This document shows positions 35,094-44,845 of a DNA stretch of 64,000 nt, piece after piece; within the stretch, counting starts at the first letter, position 1, and the number at the start of each line of letters is the position of its first letter. Under the pieces are notes generated by a model. It saw nothing but the letters and a program-made list of their open reading frames with translations, was not told the DNA's origin and searched no databases. Origin of the DNA: JABCZS01 sp041660525 (lineage in GTDB: Bacteria; Pseudomonadota; Gammaproteobacteria; JABCZS01); contig JBAZWD010000003.1 in assembly GCA_041660525.1 (NCBI GenBank), positions 114,279 through 178,278 of the forward strand. The letters run 5' to 3'. Both the position numbers and the translations under genes were made by a program.

Positions 35094-36377
35094 TTAATTT
35101 TCCATAATTTGTTTATAAGGTACTTCTATCTCATTACGACTAATCTGCTGCAATAATTGGTCCAACGCTTGCTCTTCTAATACCAAAGAGGATACAGGAT
35201 TGAGTCGTTTTTTATCTTCAAAAAACCAGCGTAGCATACCTTCTGGATCCTGGCTATTTCGCGCCATATTCATTATCGCTTCTTGGACCTTTTTCTGGTC
35301 AACTTGTATATTATGCTCACGGATGTATTGACCTAGAAGCAAGCTGTAAGAAACTCGTTTGACGGCTTCCTCACGAGCGGCTTCTTCTGAGTTTTTAATT
35401 TCAGCAGGCAGACGTGGATCTTCGATATTATCTTGTAAAACCTTTAATTCATTTTTAATAAGTGAAGGCGGTACTTCGATAGGATTAGCCGCGGCTAATT
35501 TTTCGAGCAAAGCTTTATGCAGATCACGACGAATTTTATCACCGGCTTCTTGCGTTAAATTTTCACGAATTTTTTCTTTTAACTGTGCAACTGTGCCTTC
35601 AGGCATATTCAAAGTTTCTTGGCAGAATGCATCGGTTAAATCTGGAAGTTCACCTTTTTCTAAATCCACGACTTCTACCGTAAATTCAGCGCGTTTATTC
35701 GCTAATTTCTCAGCATAGTTCTCAGGAAAAGTAATCGTAAATTGTTTACGATCGCCGATTTTTAGACCTAATAATTCATCTTCAAAACCAGGAATCATGC
35801 GCTTGTCGCCTAAAACAATCTTCACATCTTTTTCATCAGTAAAAGGTTGTTCTTCGCCTAATAAAACGCCTGTGAAATTCACGCTGATGCGATGACCATT
35901 TTCAGAAGAACCATCATAAGCACTCCAAGTGCTATGCGCTCTTTGTATGCGCTCTACTATCTCTTCCACATCTGCATCGGTAATCAGAGGTACGTTAACG
36001 TCTAATTTGATGGCTTTTACATCGTTTAATTTAATATCAGGATAGACTTCAAAGTGCGCATAAAACTTCAATGCTTCACCGGGTTTATTTTGTTCCATAT
36101 GCACATGCGGTGCATTAGCTGGCATAATTTTTTCTTTTTCTATGCTTTCGAATAAAGATTTATTAACCGCTTCTTCGATCACTTCTTGACGCACGCCATC
36201 TCCATAACGGCCTTCTATTAATTTGAGTGGTGTTTTACCTGGACGAAAGCCTGGCATTTTTACCTTTTTAGCTAACTCATTTAAACGTTTGCTAATTTTG
36301 CTTTCAATTTCTTCTGCGGGGATTTCTATGGTCACTTTACGTTCGAATTGACCGTGATTTTCGAATGACACGTGCAT
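35094..36377 (-). CDS. tig: Trigger factor, ribosome-associated chaperone and prolyl isomerase
   Basis: The 427-residue protein has the ribosome-binding signature in MPGFRPGKTPLKLIEGRYG, an FKBP-like isomerase domain (about 155-245; GHRISVNFTGVLLG, MIPGFEDELLGLKIGD) and a helical C-terminal domain. It binds nascent chains at the ribosome exit. GAGG lies 6-7 nt before the ATG. It is the first protein gene after the tRNA cluster and starts the tig-clpP-clpX-lon run. Confidence 0.96.
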   Translation of the reverse strand: MHVSFENHGQFERKVTIEIPAEEIESKISKRLNELAKKVKMPGFRPGKTPLKLIEGRYGDGVRQEVIEEAVNKSLFESIEKEKIMPANAPHVHMEQNKPGEALKFYAHFEVYPDIKLNDVKAIKLDVNVPLITDADVEEIVERIQRAHSTWSAYDGSSENGHRISVNFTGVLLGEEQPFTDEKDVKIVLGDKRMIPGFEDELLGLKIGDRKQFTITFPENYAEKLANKRAEFTVEVVDLEKGELPDLTDAFCQETLNMPEGTVAQLKEKIRENLTQEAGDKIRRDLHKALLEKLAAANPIEVPPSLIKNELKVLQDNIEDPRLPAEIKNSEEAAREEAVKRVSYSLLLGQYIREHNIQVDQKKVQEAIMNMARNSQDPEGMLRWFFEDKKRLNPVSSLVLEEQALDQLLQQISRNEIEVPYKQIMEN

Positions 36378-36399
36378 GTGTAAACCTCATTAAAATTAG

Positions 36400-36484
36400 T
36401 GGTGCGAGAAGAGAGACTCGAACTCTCACAGGTTACCCCGCTGGAACCTAAATCCAGTGCGTCTACCAATTCCGCCATTCTCGC
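36400..36484 (-). tRNA. tRNA-Leu (anticodon TAG)
   Basis: This 85-nt class II tRNA reads GCGAGAA...TTCTCGC-A-CCA, with a long variable arm and anticodon loop TTTAGGT. CCA is encoded. Confidence 0.95.
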
Positions 36485-36518
36485 ATATTTAGACGTATTA
36501 AACGTTTTCTGGAAAAAG

Positions 36519-36595
36519 TGGGGTGAGCGATGGGGATTGAACCCACGACCATCGGAATCACAATCCGATGCTCTACCAACTGAGCTACGCCCACC
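36519..36595 (-). tRNA. tRNA-His (anticodon GTG)
   Basis: The 77-nt gene includes the extra 5' G (G-1) that pairs with the discriminator C, a hallmark of tRNA-His. The anticodon loop is TTGTGAT and CCA is encoded. Confidence 0.95.
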
Positions 36596-36626
36596 ACTTC
36601 CAGAAAACGATTAATATAAAAACATT

Positions 36627-36700
36627 TGCGCCTGGCAGGATTCGAACCTGCTACCCTCGGCTTAGAAGGCCGATGCTCTATCCAAATGAGCTACAGGCGC
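36627..36700 (-). tRNA. tRNA-Arg (anticodon TCT)
   Basis: The 74-nt cloverleaf reads GCGCCTG...CAGGCGC-A, with anticodon loop CTTCTAA and T-loop GGTTCGAATCC. CCA is not encoded. Confidence 0.95.
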
Positions 36701-36730
36701 ATCTATAAAACATTATAATCCTATAAATTA

Positions 36731-36807
36731 TGGTCGGGGCAGAGGGATTTGAACCCCCGACATCCTGCTCCCAAAGCAGGCGCGCTACCAGGCTGCGCTA
36801 TGCCCCG
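36731..36807 (-). tRNA. tRNA-Pro (anticodon TGG)
   Basis: The 77-nt cloverleaf reads CGGGGCA...TGCCCCG-A-CCA with anticodon loop TTTGGGA. It is the first gene of the four-tRNA cluster and CCA is encoded. Confidence 0.95.
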
Positions 36808-36824
36808 ACACTCTCAAGGAATGA

Positions 36825-36854
36825 ATCATACCTGAGTGGACAAACGCTCGTCAA
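36825..36854 (-). promoter_or_regulatory. Putative promoter of the Pro-Arg-His-Leu tRNA cluster
   Basis: On the minus strand TTGACG (36854-36849), an 18-nt spacer and TATGAT (36830-36825) lie 17 nt before tRNA-Pro. Both hexamers match consensus at 5 of 6 positions. Confidence 0.6.
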
Positions 36855-36868
36855 ACATCATGTAAAAT

Positions 36869-36877
36869 TGCTATAAT
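36869..36877 (+). promoter_or_regulatory. Extended -10 promoter of the serine hydrolase gene
   Basis: TGCTATAAT is a perfect extended -10, 32 nt before the ATG at 36909. No good -35 is visible, as expected for extended -10 promoters. Confidence 0.5.
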
Positions 36878-36908
36878 TTAATTTTTAGAAAAGGAAGTCC
36901 TAAATACT

Positions 36909-38090
36909 ATGAAATCTCCCATTATTAATTTTTTCATGTTAGTTACATTATTAATTACTGCGCCCCTCGTTTATGCGCAAACCGCTAACATGGATACGCT
37001 GATCAAACAATTAGATGCTTCAGCGCAACAAGCCATGAAAGCATCCGGCGCACCCGGCATGGCCATGGCGATAGTACAAAATAACAAAATTGTATTTATG
37101 AAAGGCTACGGCGTACGTAAAGCCGGACAACCTGCGCAAGTCACTACCGATACAGTTTTTCGTGTTGCTTCTGTTTCTAAACCGTTTACTTCAACACTCA
37201 CGGGCATACTCGTTGAAAAACAATTGATGAGCTGGGATGATAAAGTGGTGCAATACGTTCCTGCTTTTGCATTAAAATCGCCTACCAATACACAAAATTT
37301 AACCGTAAGAGATTTGTTAAGCCATCAAGGCGGTCTTCCTTCTCATGCTTACGATGATTTAATTGAAGCCAATGTTCCTTATGAAACCGTGCGTACGCGC
37401 TTAAGAGAAGTGAATCCAACCTGCGCACCCGGCAATTGTTATAACTACCAAAATGTGCTTTATAGCGTAACTGCTGACGTAATCAAAGCACGCACCGGCA
37501 AAACATTTGATCAAGCCATGCGTGAACAAGTTTTTATTCCCTTAGGCATGAACAGTGCTTCAACAACGTATGAAGCAATGATTAATCATCCTAATGCTGC
37601 GCAACCACACGTGAAAAGTAATGGTCGTTGGGTTTCTACAAAAATTAAACCCACGTATTACCGCGTTGCCCCTGCAGGTGGTGTCAATGCCAGCATTAAA
37701 GATATGGCCAATTGGTTACGTGCAGAAATGGGTCATCGCCCTGATGTGCTTTCCCCTTCTGTAATTAGTACTATTACTACACCTGCAGTCACAACTAACT
37801 CTGAAATTTATAAATACCATTCGGTAAAATGGCGACAAGCACGTGTGAAAAAAGCACAATACGGTTTAGGTTGGAGAATTTACGATTATGCCGGCCGTAA
37901 AATGGTTTATCATCGCGGCGGTATCGAAGGTTATCGTGCAGAAGTGGCTTATTTACCGACTGAACAAATTGGTATCGTAACACTTTGGAATTCCGGTGCA
38001 CATGTCAGTGACACCATGATCCCCACATTGTTTGATGCCTATTTAGGTTTACCCAAAACCAACTGGGTACAATTGGCAGGTAATAAATGA
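36909..38090 (+). CDS. Exported class C beta-lactamase-family serine hydrolase
   Basis: The 393-residue protein has a signal peptide (about 1-23, ending VYA) and the serine beta-lactamase/PBP4-like fold. Ser88-Val-Ser-Lys91 (SxxK) is followed by a YQN motif in the YNYQNVLYS segment and HRGG near the C-terminus (HxG type). Family members include penicillin-binding proteins, esterases and true AmpC enzymes. YQN rather than YAN and HRG rather than KTG argue for an esterase or peptidase more than a beta-lactamase. It is coupled by ATGA to the alpha/beta hydrolase gene. Confidence 0.85.
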   Translation: MKSPIINFFMLVTLLITAPLVYAQTANMDTLIKQLDASAQQAMKASGAPGMAMAIVQNNKIVFMKGYGVRKAGQPAQVTTDTVFRVASVSKPFTSTLTGILVEKQLMSWDDKVVQYVPAFALKSPTNTQNLTVRDLLSHQGGLPSHAYDDLIEANVPYETVRTRLREVNPTCAPGNCYNYQNVLYSVTADVIKARTGKTFDQAMREQVFIPLGMNSASTTYEAMINHPNAAQPHVKSNGRWVSTKIKPTYYRVAPAGGVNASIKDMANWLRAEMGHRPDVLSPSVISTITTPAVTTNSEIYKYHSVKWRQARVKKAQYGLGWRIYDYAGRKMVYHRGGIEGYRAEVAYLPTEQIGIVTLWNSGAHVSDTMIPTLFDAYLGLPKTNWVQLAGNK

Positions 38091-39022
38091 CACGCGCACT
38101 TTGCGCACCACAAAAAGAATTTGCACGACTACAGCGTGATTGGTTAGATGCTTCCGGTAGTCGTGCACAATCACATTATTTTATTTTCAAACCGCAAGAC
38201 AAACAAATTCATGCGCTTGTCACCGGTCAAGGTGAACCTTTGTTAATGCTGCATGGTGGTAATTCCTTTTCGGCATTATGGGAGCCTTTATTCACTTTAT
38301 TAAAACCTGACTTTCGTTTAATTGCGCCTGATCGATTCAGCTGCGGTTTATCTGAAGTGATTGATTATAAAAAATTAGATTTATATCAACATGCAATAGA
38401 ATACATAGACGCCCTACTCGATCATTATAACTACACATCCATCAATATCATCGGCAATTCATTAGGCGGTTATTGGGCGCTGTTATATGCTTTGGCAAAA
38501 CCTGAGCGCGTCAAAAAAATAATTCTCATAGGCACACCCGGTGGTACACAAGCACCACCAGCCATCTTACGTTTTTCCAGCATTCCCGTTTTAAATAAAA
38601 TTCTTTTTTTTATTTTAATGAATGCGCCTCATAGCACAGAAAATTTATTTAAGCGCGCATTAGTAGCTGATTTAAATCATTTGCCCAAAGCTATTTTCAA
38701 ATTAATGCATGATGGCTTACGCCTACCCGGCGCTCAGCAAGCTTGGTTAGATATTCTCGAGATGACTTGTACGATAAAAAATATTAAACCAGAATTTTAT
38801 TTATTCGATAAGCTGCAAGACATCCAACAAAAAACTCTTGTTTTATGGGGTGATAAAGATGTTTTTGGAAATGTTAAACAAGCCCACAATGTTGCAAATG
38901 CCCTGCCGCATTCGCAATTAGAAATAATTAAAAATGCTGCGCATATGCCTTGGCTTGATCAAGGTGAGATATGTGCAGATTTGATTAAGAATTTTTTGAA
39001 TAATAATCCGCACCAATCTTAA
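38087..39022 (+). CDS. Alpha/beta hydrolase
   Basis: The 311-residue protein has the alpha/beta-hydrolase core: oxyanion segment MLHGGNSFSALW, nucleophile elbow GNSLGG (Ser125), acid in LWGDKDVFG (near 265) and His in NAAHMPWLDQ (near 287). It has no signal peptide. The start overlaps the previous stop (ATGA), so it probably acts with the exported serine hydrolase, but the substrate is unknown. Its 3' end overlaps queH by 38 nt on the other strand. Confidence 0.85.
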   Translation: MTRALCAPQKEFARLQRDWLDASGSRAQSHYFIFKPQDKQIHALVTGQGEPLLMLHGGNSFSALWEPLFTLLKPDFRLIAPDRFSCGLSEVIDYKKLDLYQHAIEYIDALLDHYNYTSINIIGNSLGGYWALLYALAKPERVKKIILIGTPGGTQAPPAILRFSSIPVLNKILFFILMNAPHSTENLFKRALVADLNHLPKAIFKLMHDGLRLPGAQQAWLDILEMTCTIKNIKPEFYLFDKLQDIQQKTLVLWGDKDVFGNVKQAHNVANALPHSQLEIIKNAAHMPWLDQGEICADLIKNFLNNNPHQS

Positions 39023-39656
39023 CTTTTTCGCGCCCATTCGATGTGCGCCAATTATTGGTATCACGTAATGAATACGCACAACCGCAATATTGTTGCGCAT
39101 AAAATTCTTCACGCTTAGAAATATCCAGCATACGCTTAGAGCCACCCTCTTTACGCCAATTGTAAGTCCAATAGGTCATATTTTCATAAGGGGCCGCCGC
39201 ACGTTCACCGCAATCATTTATCTGTTCAAAGTTTTTCCAACGTGAAATGCCAAGCGTGCTCGATATCACGGGAAAACCATTTTCATGCGCATATAAAGCG
39301 GTGCGCGCAAAACGCATATCAAAACACATGGTGCAACGAATGCCACGCTCAGGTTCATTCTCCATGCCTTTAGCACGTTTAAACCATTCATCACGATCAT
39401 AATCTGCATCAATAAATGGAATACCGTATTTTTCTGCAAACCGAATATTTTCATCTTTACGAATATCATATTCTTTTTTGGGATGGATATTAGGATTATA
39501 AAAATAAATCGTATAATCAATTTCAGATACCAGCAACGCTTCCATGATCTCGCCTGCGCACGGCGCGCAACATGAATGCAATAATAATTTTTCTTCGCCA
39601 TTAGGCAATTCAAGTTTTTTACGATCTTGTAACGTATTTATTTCATTTATATTCAT
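38985..39656 (-). CDS. queH: Epoxyqueuosine reductase QueH
   Basis: This DUF208-family enzyme performs the last step of queuosine synthesis in tRNA and is non-homologous to QueG. The 223 residues from ATG 39656 hold the metal-binding cysteines: HSCCAPCAGE (Cys29, 30, 33), IRCTMCFDMR and YCGCAYSLRD. YFYNPNIHPKKEY is also typical. The frame stays open upstream to 39761 and would add a hydrophobic, signal-like segment that does not fit a cytosolic tRNA enzyme, so I reject it. It lies in the same window as queE, another queuosine-pathway gene. Confidence 0.88.
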   Translation of the reverse strand: MNINEINTLQDRKKLELPNGEEKLLLHSCCAPCAGEIMEALLVSEIDYTIYFYNPNIHPKKEYDIRKDENIRFAEKYGIPFIDADYDRDEWFKRAKGMENEPERGIRCTMCFDMRFARTALYAHENGFPVISSTLGISRWKNFEQINDCGERAAAPYENMTYWTYNWRKEGGSKRMLDISKREEFYAQQYCGCAYSLRDTNNWRTSNGREKVKIGADYYSKNS

Positions 39657-39991
39657 GCGATGAACTCTAGCAAGTTCCGCCCCTATTGACAACCCTAGTA
39701 AACTCGATAACAATGCAAATAAGGGCATAAATTTTATTGTAGTTAATTTTGTCTCAATCAAAGCCTAGTATAATTATTCCAAAAACCTACTTAGGCATTC
39801 TTTCTCGGCGCAATGCCATCTGCACACCAGCAAACTTGAATAAAAAACAAAAAAAACATTACTTGCAGCTTGTTGATAAATAACAGTTTTTGCAGCTTAA
39901 GGATCTCTTAAGCATACTATGTTTAGATGGAGTTGTGGTGGTGGAAAGGGTATAATAGTTTGTTGGCTAGTTTAAAACTAAGGATATAAAG
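39657..39991. other. Intergenic region upstream of the giant membrane protein gene
   Basis: These 335 nt lie between the divergent queH and the 1617-residue gene. They contain an imperfectly protein-like extension of the queH frame (to 39761), an inverted repeat at 39895-39913 (7-bp arms GCTTAAG/CTTAAGC, 5-nt loop, no T-run) and a TATAAT at 39951-39956. A ribosome-binding site AAGGA precedes ATG 39992. I see no RNA gene. Confidence 0.6.
39951..39956 (+). promoter_or_regulatory. Putative -10 element of the 1617-residue protein gene
   Basis: A perfect TATAAT lies 35 nt before the start codon. No convincing -35 is at the usual distance, so an activator or chance match is possible. Confidence 0.35.
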
Positions 39992-42900
39992 ATGAGTATA
40001 TTCATAAATGTACAAAAATCAATCTATGACCATAAACTAAAAATTGATACAGATTTAAGAGATCTTTTTCATGCCATCCTTGATGAACATCAAGAGCAAA
40101 TAAATGGCCTGAAAAATAAAATTGAAAACATCGAATACCTTGAAAATGAGCTTGTAACATTAGAAGCAAAAGCATCTCTCTCAGAAAAAGAACAAATACA
40201 AATACGCGAAATAACTGATAAATTAATTGGTTATAATAATGCAGTCATAGAAGAAAAAAAGAAACAAGGTGTGCCATTAACAGCCGATGAAACCCAATTA
40301 GAAACACTCAATGAACAACTCAATAAAACCTCAGAAAATATAAACCAACTATTAGTGCTCACGCGCAACGTAGCTCTAACAAACAAAACCACTTTTCAAA
40401 ACAATCCTTTTGCAAATGATAGTGCAGAAAAAAAGCTATTCGAAAAAATTAAGGATTATAAACAACAACCTTGGTTTGATTATTTGCGTGCTATTGTCTT
40501 CAAAAAAATGTGTAATGATTCTACGCAGAGAATAGATCATCCATATTTAATTTCTGACAGCATCTTTACACGCTATATTCAGGGTGATAAACCACTCATT
40601 TTAACATCATCGGAAAAAACGTTCATTTCAGGTTTTTTTCAAAATTTATCAACGGCTATAGATGGCTATTTATCAGAAGAAAAAGAACTCATCAATTCTT
40701 ACGGTAACGACACAAGCATTACTGAATATATAAGCCAAACTTTCAACATTGAGCCCGATGAAAAAGCTACAGAAGATTTTAAAGAAAAAATTAAGCTAAA
40801 GTTTAATTTAGGGGATGATGACGAATCCGATAAATTAATTAAGCATTATTTCAACACCATCATATTCGGCGAGCATTATAATAAAAATGAAAAACAGGCC
40901 AAGATAAATGCAAGGATCGCATTAGAAAATGCATATGTATATTTAGCTACAAATTCTGATTATGACCGCCATACTGAAGACAAATTCTCCCGGACCTTAA
41001 AAAATTATCCACACATTCAGCACCCACATACAGAATTACTTAAGCGCATTTACAACGCTGAATATATAAAATTAAATGGGAGTGTATACAATAAAAGCCC
41101 ATTAATAATAAATGATTTTTTAAAGCCTGAAAATATCGCTACTCTCATTAAAAAAGCTGATACTAACGTTATAGAAAAGCTTACGGCAGTTAATGATTCA
41201 AATAAATCAGGTGTTTTGCATGATTTCAATATAAAACTAAAACGAATTTACAACAAGGCAGCAACCAATTTAAATATTTCATACCATAAACTCCGCAAAT
41301 ATTTAACGAAGGATTATGATTTTTATCAAAGCATCAATCAGACAAAAAATAATCATACAGGAATAGTCCCCAAATATGCCGACAGAGCAAACCCTAGCCT
41401 TGCTAAACTCAGCAAAAAATCATTATTAGATGATAAAGCCTTATACACCATTTCATCCCTTGCATACGCTGAGATTGTTGGCAAGAATATGCCAGAGCAA
41501 CAAACTAACGATTTCTATGAGCACATCCGTTATCTTTCTGAAGAAAACAAAGAAAAATGGCAAGCACTATTTGACCAATACATAACTAGATATAGAAGCG
41601 GGCTTGAGATCAGTTTACATACCGATGCAAAAAAACCAAACTCTGACACTGCACCTACAGGAAATATGACTGCAGAAGGTGACCCTGAAGTATATAAAAC
41701 AGCAAGAATTATCATTGCAAAAGCATACTTAAAGCTAGCTGAACAAGGTTATGATCGTGATGAAGCTTTTGAAATTGAACAATCCCTTCATCAAACCTGG
41801 CGATTTTCTCTCTCGTCTAAGCCCATTCAACACGGTTTGAATAAAGAGGAAAAAATAACACGTGAATTTCGTAATACACGTCATACCCTACGTTTATACG
41901 AAGCAATTAAGTTTTTAAAAATTTCAACTGATATTTCCCTCTCTAAATTCCAATCAAATCCTGAAGGTTTGGCCTTATTTTTTACTCAATTAACTCCAGC
42001 AGAACTCAAAAAACTAGGTGTCACATCGCGCGATGAATACGACCAAAAAGTAAAATTCTCAAGAGAAATCACTACACACTACGATAAATATTTATTACGT
42101 GAACATAATGCCAACATCAAGCATCTTGAAGGCATCAGAAAAAATCGTGAAAAATCTTTAACTAACATTGGCCAGAATGCAAGCCTTAGTGCAGGGATAG
42201 GAACAGCGCTTAACACACTCGCTATTGTAACAGGTGGACTACTCGGTATGGCCACTTTAGGCTGGCCATTTGTGGGTACTTTACTTGCTTTTGCAGCAGT
42301 TTGGGCGATCACTAATCCGATTATTGACTACATCTGGCCAACAATAGAGAAAAAGAATTACTTTAACAATTCTTTAACTGGTGAATTTGATTTACTCGCG
42401 AGTGACAAATGGAAAAAAACCGCTAAAACTGGACTGATGCTATTTTTCACTTTAGCGGTAACAAGTATATCACTAATAATATTAGCAGCCATTGGTTTTG
42501 CAGCGTGGTGGATACCCTTCATTGCCCTAGCAGGACTTGTTATTTACGCCTCTAGTAAATTTATGAATATTAATTTCTTTAGAAAAATGACGCAAACAAT
42601 GATTTTAAAGTTTGCAAAAATGGATAATTTTTATCGCTTCAAACTCTATCTTGGTTTTGTAAAAGAATTTAACTTATCAAATACACAAAAAAACATATTG
42701 ATGGTTAGCGTACTTGGTAATGTCATTATGGGTATTCTATATGCATCCCTGACATATTTAAGACTCAACACATTTATCTCAGACAACATTAAAGAATTTC
42801 TCAAAAATCATATTTTGGGTCCGAATCTTTACAACGCAATTGCTGATTTTAAATTTGAATCAGATGATTACCCCGTGCTGGCGGATATTGGTAACTTTTT

Positions 42901-44845
42901 TGTCAATAGCAGCATAGGTATTTTTATATTAATACCACAACTTATAGTCGCTGGTTTTGCATTATGCATTTTTGTAGGTTACGCATTATTAACGACAACG
43001 CCTGTTGCAGAGTTTATTGTATTCATAACGAAAGCATGGAAAAATCCAGATGAATACTTCACCTGGGTGAAGCTCACCAAAACATTTAATGCCTTTACTA
43101 ATGGGATAGAAAATACCTGGAATAAAGCAACAGAATATAAAGCATATAAAACAGCAGATAAAAAAAATGCATGGACAATACTCGGCGCGGCCCTTACGCT
43201 TACCATAGCTCCTATCATTTTTGCTGCTTTTTACTATGCTTTGGTTTGTGCCTATCGCTATCTCAACGGCGCTAAACTTGATAAATATAACCTCTTAACT
43301 TTTACTGGATTTTTCAATTTTGTAGCGGATTATGCTATACGCAAACCTATTCTACACCCCTTAAAAGCTTTATCTAATTTTATTGGTGGAATCATACTGG
43401 GCTGTTTACCCTTTGTTTCCGCAGCTGGCGCCATAGCACTTTTATCTGTTAGTGCTGATTCATTTGCTGGAATCTTAGAAGAAGATGTAAACTTAACAGC
43501 AAAAGAAGCTGACAATACATCTAAAATATTTTTATTGTTCAGCATTATGGTCAAGACTCCTTTAGTTGTCTACAGTGCATTCGATGCAGTTGCAGGTTTG
43601 AGCAGTGATAAAAAAGTTAATCCGCACAAAAATACATTAGATAAAAAGGTTAAAGAGCTTGAGGAAATATTCATGAATAATATGAATATTACTCCAGGAA
43701 ATAAAGATCACACCATTAAGCTTCGCGATTTTATTAAAAAATATAATGAACTGAGCACAAGCGCAGCCTATGCCGCAAAATTTAATGCACTAGAATCTAT
43801 GTTCAAGATTTTTGTCAACGCAGCATTACAATCAGAGCTTGCCATTTATGATAAAGACGATCCTACTGCATATCTTGATTATCAAACATTTAGAGACTAT
43901 CTCTTTGGTGGCGGTGCATTTGCTCAATCCTTGTCACTCGGCATGATGTCAAGATTAGGCTATCAAGGTTCCGAAGCAGCTGAATTGGTTAAGCGAATCG
44001 CTCGTGCTTTTAGGAAAACTCATATACGCCTCATCAATGATTATTGTGAAAATAATCCAACAGAAGCACAGAATATGGAACGACGCAAACAAATAAATAA
44101 ACATTTCCTTAATATTGATGAAAATGGCAATGCCAACTTCACCGATATTCCAAATAATATTATGCAAATCATTATCAAAGAAAGGGCAGAAAAAAGATTA
44201 AGGAAAGAAGCGCGTGAGCAATTAGAAACATATGTTTCAAAAATGGAGAAATCCTATATCCCTTCTACACGTGAACAAGGATATTTACTCCGAAATGAAT
44301 TGAGTGCTCTTTTAAAGGACAGTAGTTATAGCATCACTAATACATGTGACGATATATATTTCAAATCATTAGCTACGCAATATAAGAATGTGGCTGATAC
44401 ACAAAAAAATGCATTTGTCGAAGAATACAAAGAAAATAATTTATCCTCAACCGAAGATCGCAGTGCAACTACTGTCAATGACATGAACGACGATAAAGTT
44501 TTGACCGTACTAAACGAACGACGCTTCAAAGCAACAAGACATGAATTACAAAAACATATAGAGGATAAAACTCTATCAAAAATTACACGGTCATCTGAAA
44601 AAGGTAATGCATTAAAAGCAGATTTTAATACAAATAACGAACTTCAAGAAAACCAGATGATTGATAATCATGTAGGCATTTGGGCGTTGGCGGACTATTG
44701 GAATCAATTCTGCGAAGTAGATGCTCAAAAAGTATCTAAGCCTGATACTACAACACGTGTATTGTTAAATAGATATAATAATGCTAAAGAAGAATATCAA
44801 ACTAGTGGACAAAATTGTGCTGTTAAACGTGAGCTACGCGGATGA
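39992..44845 (+). CDS. Giant multi-pass membrane protein of unknown function (1617 residues)
   Basis: I recognise no family. The layout is clear. A hydrophilic N-terminal half (1-730) begins with a coiled coil (about 35-125). A central membrane region (about 735-1205) has hydrophobic segments starting near 735, 755, 813, 840, 903, 973, 1059 and 1127, plus one near 1187. A charged helical C-terminal third (1205-1617) follows. There is no signal peptide. AAGGA lies 7 nt before the ATG. The stop overlaps the next gene as ATGA. Size, AT-rich code and lack of relatives resemble large secreted effectors of intracellular bacteria, but a membrane complex component is equally possible. Confidence 0.8.
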   Translation: MSIFINVQKSIYDHKLKIDTDLRDLFHAILDEHQEQINGLKNKIENIEYLENELVTLEAKASLSEKEQIQIREITDKLIGYNNAVIEEKKKQGVPLTADETQLETLNEQLNKTSENINQLLVLTRNVALTNKTTFQNNPFANDSAEKKLFEKIKDYKQQPWFDYLRAIVFKKMCNDSTQRIDHPYLISDSIFTRYIQGDKPLILTSSEKTFISGFFQNLSTAIDGYLSEEKELINSYGNDTSITEYISQTFNIEPDEKATEDFKEKIKLKFNLGDDDESDKLIKHYFNTIIFGEHYNKNEKQAKINARIALENAYVYLATNSDYDRHTEDKFSRTLKNYPHIQHPHTELLKRIYNAEYIKLNGSVYNKSPLIINDFLKPENIATLIKKADTNVIEKLTAVNDSNKSGVLHDFNIKLKRIYNKAATNLNISYHKLRKYLTKDYDFYQSINQTKNNHTGIVPKYADRANPSLAKLSKKSLLDDKALYTISSLAYAEIVGKNMPEQQTNDFYEHIRYLSEENKEKWQALFDQYITRYRSGLEISLHTDAKKPNSDTAPTGNMTAEGDPEVYKTARIIIAKAYLKLAEQGYDRDEAFEIEQSLHQTWRFSLSSKPIQHGLNKEEKITREFRNTRHTLRLYEAIKFLKISTDISLSKFQSNPEGLALFFTQLTPAELKKLGVTSRDEYDQKVKFSREITTHYDKYLLREHNANIKHLEGIRKNREKSLTNIGQNASLSAGIGTALNTLAIVTGGLLGMATLGWPFVGTLLAFAAVWAITNPIIDYIWPTIEKKNYFNNSLTGEFDLLASDKWKKTAKTGLMLFFTLAVTSISLIILAAIGFAAWWIPFIALAGLVIYASSKFMNINFFRKMTQTMILKFAKMDNFYRFKLYLGFVKEFNLSNTQKNILMVSVLGNVIMGILYASLTYLRLNTFISDNIKEFLKNHILGPNLYNAIADFKFESDDYPVLADIGNFFVNSSIGIFILIPQLIVAGFALCIFVGYALLTTTPVAEFIVFITKAWKNPDEYFTWVKLTKTFNAFTNGIENTWNKATEYKAYKTADKKNAWTILGAALTLTIAPIIFAAFYYALVCAYRYLNGAKLDKYNLLTFTGFFNFVADYAIRKPILHPLKALSNFIGGIILGCLPFVSAAGAIALLSVSADSFAGILEEDVNLTAKEADNTSKIFLLFSIMVKTPLVVYSAFDAVAGLSSDKKVNPHKNTLDKKVKELEEIFMNNMNITPGNKDHTIKLRDFIKKYNELSTSAAYAAKFNALESMFKIFVNAALQSELAIYDKDDPTAYLDYQTFRDYLFGGGAFAQSLSLGMMSRLGYQGSEAAELVKRIARAFRKTHIRLINDYCENNPTEAQNMERRKQINKHFLNIDENGNANFTDIPNNIMQIIIKERAEKRLRKEAREQLETYVSKMEKSYIPSTREQGYLLRNELSALLKDSSYSITNTCDDIYFKSLATQYKNVADTQKNAFVEEYKENNLSSTEDRSATTVNDMNDDKVLTVLNERRFKATRHELQKHIEDKTLSKITRSSEKGNALKADFNTNNELQENQMIDNHVGIWALADYWNQFCEVDAQKVSKPDTTTRVLLNRYNNAKEEYQTSGQNCAVKRELRG

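Noticed and set aside
38918..39145. Minus-strand frame of 75 codons at the hydrolase/queH junction
   Set aside because: It is an out-of-frame shadow of queH.
39895..39913. Inverted repeat as a terminator of queH or the hydrolase gene
   Set aside because: The 7-bp AT-rich stem has no T-run on either strand and lies upstream, not downstream, of the neighbouring genes.
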